64,000 nucleotides of DNA from NCBI GenBank assembly GCA_963383645.1, contig OY726559.1, positions 122,932,721 to 122,996,720 on the forward strand, given 5' to 3'. The translations under genes and the position numbers were made by a program. This document shows, piece after piece, positions 1 to 13,495 of this stretch (within the stretch, counting starts at the first letter, position 1; each line of letters begins with the position of its first letter). The notes under the pieces are model-generated. The model worked only from the letters and a program-made list of their open reading frames with translations. It was not told where the DNA came from and did not search any database. The stretch is from Muscardinus avellanarius (Eukaryota; Chordata; Mammalia; Rodentia; Gliridae).

Positions 1-42
1 GAGTTAATCTTAACCTGTGCTTTGCCTCCTGTTCTGTCTTGA

Positions 43-1281
<1,239 letters not shown>

Positions 1282-1390
1282 TAATAACCCCTAAAACATT
1301 TATTGTCCTAAATGTTTTTCATTAAATCAGGGAGGGGGGAGAGGTTCATTCTTTTTCAAAGGAAGGTAAAGAAAAACTTTAAAGAATTTC

Positions 1391-1575
1391 CAGCCAGGTG
1401 TGGTGGCGCACACTTGTAATCCCGAGGATCACAGAGGTTTGAAGCCAGCCTAAGCGCTGGCTTAGGAGACCCTTTTTCAAATAAAAAGTATAAAATAGGT
1501 CTGGGAGTGTAGCCCAGAGGTAGAAGGGTTTCCAGGAACCCCAGTCCCACCAAAAAAAAAAAAAAGAAGAAGAAG
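1391..1575 (+). repeat. B1-dID SINE, type B, internally deleted
   Basis: Sense copy with GTAATCCCGAGGATCACAG (7SL half shortened), then GGTCTGGGAGTGTAGCC and the type-B ending TTTCCAGGAACCCCAGT, followed by an A-rich tail. Confidence 0.85.
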
Positions 1576-2789
1576 AATTTCCAGTGTTGGCTTGGTCAGG
1601 TTCATTGACTGAGTATTGGACCATAAAATCCTGCTATGTTTACATACAAAGAAAAAAATTCTAGAGATCATTTTATTTTTAACCTAGATTTTTTTTTACA
1701 GATGTGTAAATAATTAGCACAATAGTTTGTATATTGAAATAGTGAATAAGAACTCAGAATCACAAAAGTAGGAAAGCAATACTGAGTTGAAAGAATTTTT
1801 AGCCTTGAAAAACTATTATCAGAATTTGGAACCTGCCTTCAATAGAAAGAGCAAAATGTGAAACTCTTAATATTGGTCCAAATTTAAACTTTATTCCCAA
1901 TTTTTAAAAAAAATGAGAGAGGGGGTAGTTTTCAGAACAGCTGTAACTTAAGTGACAAAGGAGATAATTTTAGATTTTTCTCCAGAGATTAAAATTATTG
2001 AATCTATCTTTAAAGAAAACATGGTCATTCTTTAGAGGCAAAAGGTAGACTTCAGCCGTACACATTAAAAATTCTGTTGAATGTCTCATATTTTCTATCC
2101 AGATTGTCATTAAACAAATGAAGTTCTTTGTGAACCTGATTTTTTTTTTTCTTGGAACCTGATATTAACTCATGCCATGTGTTTGCATGTTTATGACATG
2201 GCTTATAAGGTTCACTGCAGCTGTGAAAGTCTTCTATGAAACATTTCTAGCTGGAAGCCATGTGATAAAGGCTAAAACTCGCCTATCATCAAAATAATGA
2301 GGTGCTCACCAAGCTAAAGGCTGGGTTCTGAAAGGTAGAATTGATTCCAGATTGCCACAGTCACATGCCAGGTCGCCATTTATATTCATTTTGGAACCAC
2401 CAAAGTAAATATCAAACGAGGCTGCCTGGTTTCTGAAAACAGCTTTTTCTACGACATGGATGACATTGGATACCTGCATATCTTAACAACTAGTCTTCTG
2501 GGTTAATTTTGTTTTTTTCATTTTGTATGTCAGGAAATTTGACACTCTTGCTCATTTTAAATCAGTTCTTACTACTGTTGACAAGCAAATAAATGTGAGA
2601 TGTTTATAATTTATTAAACTCAAACATGAGATGATGTTGCTATTACTATTAATAGTAGTAGTAAAATAATTTTAATGGCATATATAAGACTAGTAGGATA
2701 GTATTTTGTATATATGAATGTGGAACACCAAATTATTAAAAATTTTCTGATGTATTATTTGTCCTTAGAAGAATGACTTGAAATCAATA

Positions 2790-3012
2790 ATTTTTTTTTT
2801 TTTTTTTTTTTGGTAGTGCTGGGGATGAAATCTGGGCATTCTATCTCTGATATGTGCCCCCAGCCCTATTTTTTATTCTTTATTTTGAAACAGGTCTTAC
2901 TTAAGTTGCGGAGGGCCTCATCAAGTAGCTGAGGCCAGCCATGGACCTGCAGTCCTTCTATCTCAGCCTCCCAAATGCAAGATTTCAAGTGTGTGCCCCC
3001 ATACCTAGCTTG
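2790..3012 (-). repeat. B1-dID SINE, type A, diverged
   Basis: The T-tract at 2790-2811 is the tail. The ID half is diverged (CTGGGGATGAAATCTGGGCATTC region) and the 7SL half ends near CATACCTAGCT. Confidence 0.8.
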
Positions 3013-3299
3013 AAAATCAATATATTTGAATCCCAAGTTGGTCTCAACTGAAACATTTGAAGTTCTTATTCCATACCTGTTAATCTTTTTTTTATTTCTT
3101 CACTCTACCTCATTGCTTCTATTTCTACAATATTTTATAAATCTTTTGTCTCCTCCCAATCAGATACGAAGTTTGTATAAGACTGAACTTCTATCTTGGG
3201 AAGGTTGTGGATATGCCTTAATAAGAAAAGAGAATTTTCAAAATTCAGTCCTCCAAAGCCATGTATAATCCTAATACTTTTTATTTTATCTTTTTACCA

Positions 3300-3477
3300 T
3301 GTCTTTTGGGAGTTGGGGATTGAGCTCAAGCAAGTTACATCCTAGTCCTTTTAATTAATTAGTTATTTTTAGTTTTTTATTTGGCTAAGTTGTTAAGGGT
3401 GGCCTTGAACCTACATCCTCCTTTCTCAGCCTCCCAAATACTGGGAGAATTTGAGGTATGCATCATCATGCCTAACC
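3300..3477 (-). repeat. Old B1-dID SINE
   Basis: Diverged copy: GGGGATTGAGCTCAAGC, then a shortened linker, then CTCAGCCTCCCAAATACTGGG. Higher divergence than its neighbours suggests an older insertion. Confidence 0.65.
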
Positions 3478-3650
3478 AGTATATTTTAAAAGCATTGGTA
3501 GAGAAAGTAATTGTGTCATTACATAGCGTCCTAAAAATTTACACTAAAAAGGTAACTCTCTCCACATCCTGTAGGAATATGATTACCTATTCTCTACTTC
3601 AGAACATCAACAAAGGGAGTAGTAGAGATATTCCTAAAAAGGAAAATTCT

Positions 3651-3868
3651 CAGCTTGGTATGGTGGTGTGCACTTGTAATCCCAGCATTTGGGATGCTGA
3701 GACAGGAGAATCGTGGTTCTCGGACAGCCTCAGATACTTAATGAGAGGCCCTTTGCAATTCAATGAGACCCTGTTTCAAAATAAAGAATAAAAAATAGGG
3801 CTGGAGGTGTAGCCTGGAGAAAGAATCCCCTGGGTTTCATCTCCAGTACTAAAGAAGAAAAAAAAAAA
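3651..3868 (+). repeat. B1-dID SINE, type A
   Basis: TGGTATGGTGGTGTGCACTT start, GTGGTTCTCGGACAGCCTC (type A), TTTCAAAATAAAGAATAAAAAATAGG linker, poly(A). Confidence 0.85.
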
Positions 3869-3881
3869 GGAAAAATTCTCA

Positions 3882-4077
3882 AAGTACCGGGGGCATTTGA
3901 CCTCCGAGATACACCCCCTGCCCTATTTTTTTTTTTTTTAATTCTTTATTTTGAAACCAGGTCTCACTGAATTGCAGAGGGCCTCACTAAGTAGCTGAGG
4001 CTGTCGGCAAACTTCGATCCTCCGGTCTCAACCTCCCAAATGCTGGGATTACAAGCATGTGCCACCAGGCCTGGCTG
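3882..4077 (-). repeat. B1-dID SINE, type A
   Basis: Antisense copy; CCGGGGGCATTTGACCTCC through GTGCCACCAGGCCTGGC. It lies immediately after the preceding sense copy, forming a tail-to-tail inverted pair. Confidence 0.8.
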
Positions 4078-4209
4078 GAAACATTTTAACCTTGCATTTG
4101 AGTCACAGTTACTTTTGGTATGATGGGTTTGCATACTGTAGAAATTATATGTCCAGGTTTCATCTGAATAGAAGGATTTTTTTACTTTTCATCACTTTTT
4201 AACATGTGT

Positions 4210-4413
4210 TTGTGAGGGCGGTTACTGAGATTGAACCCGGGGACATTCTACTTCTGAGACCATAGACCTATTTTAGTTTTTATTTTGAAAAAAGGTCTCA
4301 CTAAATTGCAAAGGATCTCACTAAGTTGCTAAGGCCAATTGCAAACCTGTGATCCTTCTGTGTCAGCCTCCTAAGTACTGGAATTAGAGGTGTGTGGCAC
4401 TACACCCAGATGG
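4210..4413 (-). repeat. Old B1-dID SINE
   Basis: Diverged antisense copy (GATTGAACCCGGGGACATTC ... GTGTGGCACTACACCC). Confidence 0.75.
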
Positions 4414-4537
4414 TTTTACTATTTTAACATAGTGTTGTTCCTCAATGAGCAATTTCTAAATTTTTATTAAGCCCACATTTTAGTGCTTTTACAGGGTTTT
4501 ACAAACATTTTAAGATTAAAAATTATTCATAATGACT

Positions 4538-4744
4538 TTTTGTGATACTGCGGATTGAATCCAGGGGCATTCTACCTCTGAGCTACACCCTCAGCCCAAT
4601 TTTTTTTACTCTTTATTTTGAAACAGGATCTCACGTACTTGCAGAGCAACTCACTAAGTAGCTGATGCTGGTTGTGAACCTGGATCCTCCTGTCTTAACC
4701 TCCCAAGTATTGGGATTACATGCATGCGCCACCACACCCAGCTA
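4538..4744 (-). repeat. B1-dID SINE
   Basis: Antisense copy (GATACTGCGGATTGAATCC ... ATGCGCCACCACACCCAGC). Confidence 0.8.
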
Positions 4745-6431
4745 ACTTCTTTTTTTTAATATTTGAAAACCATACAGATTGTACATTTACGGAAGTACCA
4801 TTTAAAAAGAAAATACAACAAATGGAATACTACCAAGTTTCAAGCATAACACCATTCAAATGAGACAAAATACCTTGGGATAGATGATTAATCTTCCTAT
4901 AGGTTAATACTATTTAAAATCATTAGATAATAGTACAAATTGAAATAATTATTAGAATCTAATTCAGAATCAGAGAGGAATTTGTACTGGGTAGTTTTGA
5001 TCTGTTCCTTAATTTATAAGATCTCTTATTCATCAACTAATCAGATTTAACATTCTTCCATTGTGAGTGCTAAAGCCATTGGCCAGACTAAATGAGAACA
5101 AGTCCTATGTTGGGTGCTCCCACAAAGTCATGGCAGGCCATACACAGATATGAAGGTCCTGTGTACAGGATGAATGTCATTTAATGGGGTGGGCCTTTTA
5201 TTCGGAAACTGGACTCTTCATAGTAATTGCAATTTAGAGCAAAGCGGGCCCAAGGGCTTGTCTTTCCTGCAATTCCCCCTTAGTAGCAGCCTGTCAGCTG
5301 TATGCTAACGAGGTGAACAATTAAACAGGGTCCTATCTGGCCGGCCTCACAGGCTTTAGGCTCAGACAAAGAACTGTTTATACACCTGTTGTGTGTGGAG
5401 ACAGCCATTTGGATGTGGAACAGTAGACTAAAGGGATGTGGGAGCCAGCGTGAGCAAGGGTTAAAGAGAACGATGAAAACTGTGAAAGTCAAATTCTCTA
5501 GAAAATAATGACTGCCATTTGCACTGGGAACAAGTTACAAAGAGAAAGTAACTGCTAACCTCATTAACATTAGAAACTCCAGGCTCTACACTTTCTGCTT
5601 TCTGTTTTTACTGTGTGTCAGTTAAGTTTTCTGTTTTGGAAGCCAGAACAGGCTGATGTGAGAATATATTTAGTTTGTAGTATTCCGTGGAGGCAAAAAA
5701 ATATTTGCTGGTGTTTATATTCCAAAACAAATAAAACAACCTTCCTGACTTAAGGGAAAGGAAAAATCCTTAAGATTTATTGTTTAGATAATAATCCTAT
5801 TTCTGCCAAGCCTTTCATTAAGAAGAAAGTAATAGAATATTTTATTTGTTGAGTTCTAGAAAATAAAAATTATATAAAATGAACTGCAAGGAAATAAGAA
5901 TTCAGCAGATGCATTTTCACTTAAGTTGAGTGAAAATTCAGTTTATTACTGTTCACTGGTATTGTTTTACTGGGCTATAAAATGAATTTTATGATTATAA
6001 CATGTTGTAAATATACATATGTTTAAACATTTACATTTTAAAAGAACATTTCTTTTTAAATTAATTGTGTTAATTCAAAATACTAGGTAATACAATAAGC
6101 ACATATTTCCAAAGATCATGGGAAGTTTTAAGAGCACAGAATTATCAACATATACACAGAGAGAAATTTCAGCTTTTGTTTTAGCCTAAAAGATTTCCTG
6201 AGCCAGTCAAAATTATTCCAGTGATATTTTATCTTTAGAATAGGCTGAGGTGGGTGCAAAAAAAAAAAAAAGAATAGGCTGAGGTGTCTAAGGTTCCAAA
6301 GAATTTACAGCTATATATTGTATTTGTCCTGTATCTCTTTACTAAATGGGACTTTGAGTTAACCTTTCCATATAATTAAGTATTCATAGTTAACAAGAAG
6401 ATACCATTATTTGTTAAGCGAGGATGACTTT

Positions 6432-6665
6432 AAGACAGATTTTTTTTTTTGGCTTTTTTTTTTTTTCCATTATTGGGGGGAAAACCCAGGGGTATTCTAC
6501 GTCAGAGCTACAGCCCCAGTCCTATTTTTTATTCTTTATTTTGAAACAGGGTCTCACTGAGCTGCAAAGGGCCCCACTAAGTAGTAGAGACTGTCCTCGA
6601 ACCTCGATCCTCCTGTCTCAGCCTCCCAAATGCTGGGATTCAAGCATGTGCCACCACGCCTGGCT
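6432..6665 (-). repeat. B1-dID SINE, type A
   Basis: Antisense copy with T-rich tail, TTGAAACAGGGTCTCACTG linker and CAAGCATGTGCCACCACG end. Confidence 0.85.
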
Positions 6666-7273
6666 TGAGACAGATTTTAATGAAATGTTGTTTCTAAACT
6701 AAATTCCTCTCTTAGTTTTAAGTCCACTTCCTCACTGCTTGTTAGCTCACGTTTTTAGGGAAATCTGAAGGGGGAAGCTTTCAGAGGTAGGAGGCAGTTA
6801 CACGTCTGCCATGGGGGTTGGAAATTGTCACATTTTTGTGGTCCCCTCCCAGCTTTAAGATTTTCTGATTCTCTTGCATGGTGAAATTTATGTGGCTTAG
6901 AAAAAGGATATAGTTAATCCAAGGTATCCAAGGTAGCAGTGACACAAATAATTCTCAGTAATGACTAGTCCTCAAATAGCTTTATAAATAGCAGTGGAAT
7001 ATATTAAGTAGGTTTTTAAAGAAGTCATTAAAGATAAGAAGGGTAAAGGCAAGTAGTTTTTTTAAAGTGTGGTGGAAGAACTGTTGTGTTGTAATCAGAT
7101 CCACTGCCAAATGTGTTGCCTATTTACACTTCTTAGATAATCCATACAAAGTCAAAAAATATAAACTGTATTAATTACTTGAGAGATTCAAAGCATAACA
7201 ATTTGCTAGGATTGAAGTATTTATTGAAAATATTTCTCATGTATAACTTCAGGCAACAAATATATTTAACTAG

Positions 7274-7484
7274 AGCCGGGCGTGGAGGTGCACGCTTGTA
7301 ATCCCAGCGTTAGGGAGGCTGAGACCGGAGGATTACGGTTCGTAGACAGCCTCAGCTACTTAGTGAGGCCCTCTGCAACTCAGTGAGACCCAGTTTCAAA
7401 ACAAAGAATAAAAAATAGGGCAGGGGGTGTAGCACGGAGGTTGAATGCCCCTGGGTTCCATCCCCAGACCCACCCAAAAAAAAA
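7274..7484 (+). repeat. B1-dID SINE, type A
   Basis: GCCGGGCGTGGAGGTGCACG start; GGTTCGTAGACAGCC marks type A; intact ID B box GGGTTCCATCCCC. Confidence 0.88.
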
Positions 7485-7842
7485 CATATTTAACTAAAGG
7501 CTTAATTGTCTAGTTGATATGACTGCTACAACAAATTTTCTAAAAATTCTCCAATAGCTGGATGCTTTGGTGTTTCCATGCTTTCTCTTCCTATTTCAGG
7601 TTGACTCTTGTGTACGTTTGATTAAGTTAACATATATGGCAGTTTTGTCGCCTGGCAATTCAAATTTCTAAGTTACTGAAATTTGGTACCGCTTTAAAAA
7701 AATGTTAAAGGGAGGAAGTTGGAGAAAGAAAAATAAGATACTGTATATAGAGAATGTTAGAGTTAGGCAAATACTGTTAGTACTTGGTATGTAGCAGTAT
7801 CTTGTTAAATATAAGGTGGTAGATATTTTAAAACACTTTGGT

Positions 7843-8066
7843 AACCCGGTGTGGTGGCATACGATTGTAATCCCAGCATTCAGGAGGCTGAGACTGGAGG
7901 ATCGCAGTTCGTGGACAGCTTCAGCTACTTAGTGAGGCCCTCCACAACTCAATGAGACTCTGTTTCAAAATAAAGAATAAAAAAATTGGGCAGAGGGTGT
8001 AGCTCGGAGTTTGAATGCCTCTGGGTTCCATCCCCAGACTGCAAAAAAATAAAATAAAATAAAATA
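7843..8066 (+). repeat. B1-dID SINE, type A
   Basis: CCCGGTGTGGTGGCATACG start, GCAGTTCGTGGACAGC, ID half and an (AAAAT)n tail. Confidence 0.87.
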
Positions 8067-8320
8067 CTTAGGTAATATAGGAAATAGGGTTTCCAATTTA
8101 TGTAGGATCCATAGTAGAACTTTATGTAGTGCTTTCTGACTTACAGAATGCTTCATGTCTAGCAGCTCATTTGGCTTCTCACAATATCCCTCTGGAATTT
8201 AATATTTGAAAGTACAATTTTTTTTAAAAAAATAACATTTTGGTTTTTTCAAAAGCAATATTACTATCAAGTATTTTGAAATGTTCATCTAAATCCAGGA
8301 AAGTGGCATGTAAAATAAAG

Positions 8321-8536
8321 TTGTGCCTGGCATGGTGGCGCGTGCTCGTATCCCAGCATTTGGGAGGCTGAAACTGTTCGTGAACAGCCTCCGTTACTTA
8401 GCGAGACCCTTCATAGCTCAGTGAGATCCTGTTTCATAAATAAGAGACTAAAAAAATAGGTCTGGGGGTGTAGCTCAGAGGTACAATACCCTTGGGTTCC
8501 ATCCCCAGTACCACTAAAAAATAAAAATAAATAAAG
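8321..8536 (+). repeat. B1-dID SINE, type A
   Basis: CTGGCATGGTGGCGCGTGC start, CTGTTCGTGAACAGCC, ID half GGTACAATACCCTTGGGTTCC, (AAAT)-like tail. Confidence 0.86.
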
Positions 8537-8596
8537 TTGTTAAATTTCAGCTGAATGACACTGTTTGCTCTATTAAACCCGGTAAAAGAATTAGAC

Positions 8597-8733
8597 AAAG
8601 CCAAGTACAGTAGTGTGTCTCCACCTGTAGTTTCTTCTATCTGGAAGGCTGAGAAGGGAGGATCACTTGGGCCCAGAAGTTCAGGGCTAGCCTGAACAAC
8701 ATAGGGAGACCTTGTCTCAACAACAACAAAAGG
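8597..8733 (+). repeat. 7SL-derived monomer (B1/FLAM-like)
   Basis: AGGATCACTTGGGCCCAGAAG then CCTGAACAACATAGGGAGACC, ending in a (CAA)n tail. It has no ID half, so it is an older monomeric 7SL SINE, only 70 nt from the next TCF12 exon. Confidence 0.75.
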
Positions 8734-8803
8734 ATTGGAATAATTCTTGACCTCATTTCAATTACTTGTTTTTTTGTATTTTGTTTGTTTGTTTTAACTT
8801 TAG

Positions 8804-8923
<120 letters not shown>

Positions 8924-9227
8924 TGAATTGTCTGCTTTCAGCAGTCATACAGAGATATCATTTGGAACACTGTCACCTTACTCACAGCCAGACTAACATC
9001 TATAATAAAAAAAGAGTCATCTCAGCTGGGGGGATTTCAAACAGTAGTGCTGCTCCGGCATGAGTGTTGAGGGTGGGTAGTTAGGGTTGCATTTGACCCA
9101 CGGCTTTCGCAAATGATACTAATGTATCAAATTTCTTATACCTTCAGTTGTTGAAACCAGAAAGAGATCGGTCTTTAGACTGATCATTGGAGTCAGGCTT
9201 GTTGTTCATTTTTTTATTATTATTATT

Positions 9228-9424
9228 ATTGGTGGCACTGAGAATTGAATCCAGGGTCTTCTACCTCTGAGCTACATACCCAGCCCTATTTTATTTTTAT
9301 TTGAAACAAGGTCTCCCTAGGTTGATGAAAGTCTTTGTACTTGCTGAGTCTATCCTCAAACCTGTGATTCTTCTGTTTCAGCCTCTCGAAGTATTGGGAT
9401 TACAGGCGTGTGCCACCATACCTT
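9228..9424 (-). repeat. Old B1-dID SINE
   Basis: Antisense; GGCACTGAGAATTGAATCC ... GGCGTGTGCCACCATACC. An (ATT)n precedes it on the + strand at its tail. Confidence 0.8.
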
Positions 9425-9449
9425 ACCAAGCTTATTCTTTTCTTTTTTT

Positions 9450-9452
9450 CTT

Positions 9453-9497
<45 letters not shown>

Positions 9498-9690
9498 GTA
9501 CTGGGGATGGAACCCAGGGACATTCTACCTCTGAGCCACACCCCTACTCCTCTTTTTTTATTCTTTATTTTGAAACAGGGTCTCACTAAGATGCAAAGGA
9601 CCTCACTAAGTAGCTGAGCCTGTCCGTGATCCTCCTGTCTCAGTCTCCTGAATGCTGGGGTTACAGGTGTGCACCACCATGCCCGGCATG
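9450..9690 (-). repeat. B1-dID SINE, type A, long poly(A)
   Basis: T-run of about 35 nt (tail), then ID half and 7SL half ending CACCATGCCCGGC. The long, little-interrupted tail suggests a fairly recent insertion. Confidence 0.87.
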
Positions 9691-9718
9691 GCTCATTCTT
9701 TTAAAAAAGTCATAAAAT

Positions 9719-9911
9719 GAGCCAGGCGTGGTGACTCACGCTTGTAATCCCCACACTTGGGAAGCGGAGACAGGAGGACTGCGCAGGTTTGAAGCCAGCC
9801 TCTCTGGTTTAGGAGACCCTGTTTCCAAATAAAAATATAAAATAGGTCTGGGAGTGTAGCCTGGACGTAGAAGGGTTTCCAGGAACCCCAGTACCACCCC
9901 CCAAAAAAATC
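9719..9911 (+). repeat. B1-dID SINE, type B
   Basis: GCCAGGCGTGGTGACTCACG; CAGGTTTGAAGCCAGCC box; ends AGAAGGGTTTCCAGGAACCCC. It forms a head-to-head inverted pair with 9450-9690, with about 28 nt between them. Confidence 0.87.
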
Positions 9912-10058
9912 ATAAAATGATTCTGTAAAATCATAAAATGCTAACAGACATGTTCTTCCCAGTTCCAGCCTTTCTACATCTTCAAGTTTCCATTATACCC
10001 CTGTAACAACTATAAATATTTACCATCAAAAAGCCTTTTACTCTCTTAGAATTCATAA

Positions 10059-10310
<252 letters not shown>

Positions 10311-10663
10311 TAAAAAGACTTGGGGAAGTGAAGGTGCCATGCTTCTATTAACTGCCAGCTGTGGTTTAGATACTGTCGGGATTTTTATGTATGTTCATGC
10401 CCTTTAATTTTCACATTGTCTCTAAAGGGAAGACTATGAAGATTTGACTTCAAAACTATCATGTTTTCATTCTACCACACCATTTTAGAGTCTACATACA
10501 ATAAAGAATTACCTCTCTTGCCTCAAGTTGCTTATAATCTGTAAGACAAAGGGCAAACTAGCTACAGCAGGTAAATTGTGTGGTGCAACCATTTCAGTAC
10601 ATTCAGCCAGTGAATGTTTGATATTTTAAGAGTTTAGTATACGGTCACTCTTGTATAGTTTAA

Positions 10664-10893
10664 CCCAGGTTTCAGTAAGCAGTGGCCCATGGGCCAATGC
10701 AATGCAACCTGTTGGTTACTTTTATAAGTAAAGTTTTACTGGAAAACCATCACACCCATTCATTTTCATGTTGTCTACACCTACTTTTGCTTTACATTGG
10801 CAGATTTGAATATTTGTGTCAGAGACCATATGTGCTACAAAGTTGAAAATACTTAAAATCTGGCCCTTTACAGAAAAAGCTTGCCCGGTCCTG
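10664..10893. mobile_element. hAT-type non-autonomous DNA transposon relic, copy 1
   Basis: Matches the mammal-wide short hAT element whose two ends read CAGTGGCCCATGGGCCA... and ...CTGGCCCTTTACAGAAAAAG, with the internal segment GTGTCAGAGACCATATG. It contains no ORF. I do not assert a family name. A second copy lies inverted at 12,240-12,668. Confidence 0.7.
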
Positions 10894-10910
10894 ATTGATT
10901 GCTTGATTGA

Positions 10911-11155
10911 TTGATTGATTGATTTTTGTGGTGCTGAGGGTGGAACACAAGGGCTTTTCTATCTCCAAGCTATATTCCCAGACCTATTTTATACTTTATT
11001 TGGAAACAAGGCCTCATTAAGTTGCCGAGAGCCTCACTCAGTAGCTAAGGCTGGCTTTGAACCTGTGCTATCCTCCTGTGTACTGCGATCCAGTACACCA
11101 GAAATCAGCCTCCCAAGCGCTGGGATTACAAGTGTGTGCTACCACACCCAGGTCT
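10911..11155 (-). repeat. B1-dID SINE, intermediate type, with a 26-nt insertion
   Basis: Antisense copy with TGGAAACAAGGCCTCATTAAG and GGCTTTGAACCTGTGC. Its 7SL half is interrupted at 11080-11105 by 26 nt not seen in any other copy here (see findings). Confidence 0.85.
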
Positions 11156-11171
11156 GGTCCTGATTTAAACA

Positions 11172-11383
11172 ATAATTATGGTGGCACATACCTGTAATCC
11201 CAATATTTGTGAGACTGAGACAGGAGGATCACAAGTTTCAGGCCAGCTCTAGCAACTTAGTGTTACCCACAGCAACTTAATGAGAGTCTGTTTCTAATTT
11301 TTAAAAAAGGGCTGGGGGTTTAGCTCAGAGAAAGAATGTCTCTGGGTTCAATCCCCAGCATCCCCCAACTGAAAAAAAACCAA
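11172..11383 (+). repeat. Old B1-dID SINE
   Basis: ATGGTGGCACATACCTGTAA ... GGGTTCAATCCCCAGCATC. Together with 10911-11155 it forms a head-to-head inverted pair. Confidence 0.8.
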
Positions 11384-12239
11384 TAATTTGAGAAAAATAT
11401 GAAAAAGGAAGTACTCTAGACAGACTATTGTCAGAAAATTTTCTAGATATTGGACTTGGCCATGCTTTCAACCATGAATAAAGACACATGGTACATTAGT
11501 TTCCAGCAATTTCCATATTCTTCCTTCAGATTTTTTTTTGTAGTTACACTAAATTTTTAATGTATCTGTGCTGCATTGTTGGTATATGACAATTTATCAG
11601 TTAACATGTATATTTAACATACACGTAATTATTGTTTTAAACACTTGTTTGTGTGTGTGTTAAATTATGGTGCAAAGGAGAGTATAATCAGTAGGGTAGA
11701 TATAACTGAAAGAAGCAGCCTGGGCCTTTCTGCCATTCACATACTTAAAGTTGCCCTTTTGCTCTTTGATTTTCTCTCTGTTTACACCTCAGCATTTCTC
11801 TTGGGGAAAATGGATTCTTAAGATCTTATTGCCCAGGGCTTGATGAAGAAAAAAGTTCAAATAATGCTATATCCACATATGAAAATATCATTGCCAATCT
11901 CACTAACGTGTACAGCGGGGGCAGCAGTGTGGTGGGATTTGGAGGGAAACACACCAAGTGCTCTGTCCCGGGATGTTTGTATCACCTAGAACCTCACTAT
12001 GATACATAATTACAATGCACCAATGAAAATATGTGTAAAAGAGAAAAATAAGATCTTATGGCCATCAGATTAATAGCATTTTACCCAACTGAGAAATGTA
12101 AACAAGGAAGTAAAAGCTGAATCAGAGAATCCAAAGACGACAACTCTGAGACAGTTTAACTTTTAATAGTTTTATTATTCAGAAAGAATTTTAAGGGAAA
12201 TAATTTACATCTTCCCTCTTCATACATATCTTCTGCAGC

Positions 12240-12668
12240 TGGAGTCAGCAAACCTTTTTTTTGTGTGTGTGGTACTGGGGTTCCTGGAAGCCCTTCTACC
12301 TTCGGGCTACACTCCCAGACCTATTTTTACATTTTTATTTGGAAACAGGGTCTCCTAAGCCAGTGCACGGCTGGCTTCGAACCTACACGATCCTCCTGTC
12401 TCTGCCTCCCTAGCGCGGGGATTACAAGTGTGTGCCACCACACCCAGCAGGAGTCAGCAAACCTTGATACCCTAAAGTATCAAGGGTTAAATACTTTAGG
12501 CTTCGTAGGTCACATGGTCTCTGTGACAACTACTTATTTCTGCCATGATAGCACAAAAGCATCCAGTGATAGACAGTACACCAGAAATCAGGAGGCTGGT
12601 CCAGGAAAATTTTTGTTACAAAGCAGGTGACCAGCTCCTTGCCATTGTTTGCTGGCCTATATTATGGA
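12240..12668. mobile_element. hAT-type DNA transposon relic, copy 2, split by a SINE
   Basis: GGAGTCAGCAAACCTT, then (after the SINE) TACTTTAGGCTTCGTAGGTC and ATGGTCTCTGTGACAACTAC, ending near TTGTTTGCTGGCC. Same family as copy 1, in inverse orientation. Confidence 0.72.
12257..12450 (-). repeat. B1-dID SINE, type B, with 16-bp target-site duplication
   Basis: GGGGTTCCTGGAAGCCCTTC (type B) through CACCACACCCAGC. The 16-bp flanks GGAGTCAGCAAACCTT (about 12241 and 12450) match, showing insertion into the hAT relic. Confidence 0.9.
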
Positions 12669-12724
12669 TCATCAGAAAGTGAGAAGTAGTGTAAAAGCTT
12701 AATAATATTTAATACTAATTAATA

Positions 12725-12860
12725 GGTTATTAGCATGAGCTTTGGATAAATCAAAACTGGCATGAGTTTAAGTAAAGGCTCCATCACATCCTGGACAAGT
12801 CACATTGGACAGGTTATCAAAGCTCTTTGAGACCAGTTTCTCCTCCAAAAAGAGACTATA
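12725..12860 (+). repeat. MIR
   Basis: ATGAGTTTAAGTAAAGGCTCCATCACATCC, then ...GGACAAGTCACATTGGACAG and TTTCTCCTCC follow the MIR core order (CCACTTACTAGCTGTGTGACC...). Confidence 0.65.
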
Positions 12861-12884
12861 TATGTGTGTGGTGTGTGTGTAATT

Positions 12885-13083
12885 TTCATTATTTGTGGCA
12901 CTAGGAATTGAACCCAGAGGCACTCTACCTCCAACCTACATCCCCAGACCAATTTTATTTTTTATCTGAAAATAGGATCTCACTAGGTTGCTAAAAGCCT
13001 CATTAAATTGCTGAGGCTATGATCCTCCTGTCTCGGCCTCCCAAGTACTGGAATTATAAGCATACACTACCACATCTGGCGCA
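12885..13083 (-). repeat. Old B1-dID SINE
   Basis: Antisense; GCACTAGGAATTGAACCCAG ... CATACACTACCACATCTGGC. Confidence 0.78.
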
Positions 13084-13194
13084 AGATTTTATATGTATCA
13101 TACTATTCTTGTTGGAATGAAAACAGTGCATGCAGTAAGCATTCAGTATTCAATATGATAGTTAATGTTATGATGAGTAACTTTAGCTAAGTGG

Positions 13195-13290
13195 TATAGA
13201 TTTGCTTCTGTGGATCACTGACCTGGTTTCTTACTGTTACACCGCCACTAATAAGCTGTGTGATTCCAAGAAAGATGCTGATTTCTCTAG
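13195..13290 (+). repeat. MIR
   Basis: CCACTAATAAGCTGTGTGATTCC is the MIR core signature. Confidence 0.65.
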
Positions 13291-13299
13291 GTTTCTGGA

Positions 13300-13430
13300 T
13301 ACAGGTGCCTAGATCCCAATCTAAACTAATTCAGCATCTCTAGTAGTGGAACCTAGGAAACTGTATTTTTAAATGTTTCTGAAAATTCTGATAAGTAGTC
13401 AAATTTAGACACCTTTGTGCTAAATGATCT
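13300..13430. mobile_element. MER5-like hAT relic
   Basis: The order CTAATTCAGCATCTC, GGAACCTAGGAAACTGTATTTT, TTCTGATAAGTAGTC matches the MER5 core (hAT-Charlie, non-autonomous). Confidence 0.6.
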
Positions 13431-13495
13431 TTAAAGGCCCCTTGGAAGTTAAAAAGCCAGTGACTGTTATCAAAATAACGCATACATATTCCTCT

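Noticed and set aside
5050..5640. Possible exon or gene in the large TCF12 intron
   Set aside because: Only a 70-codon ORF without motifs is present; kept as unexplained unique sequence.
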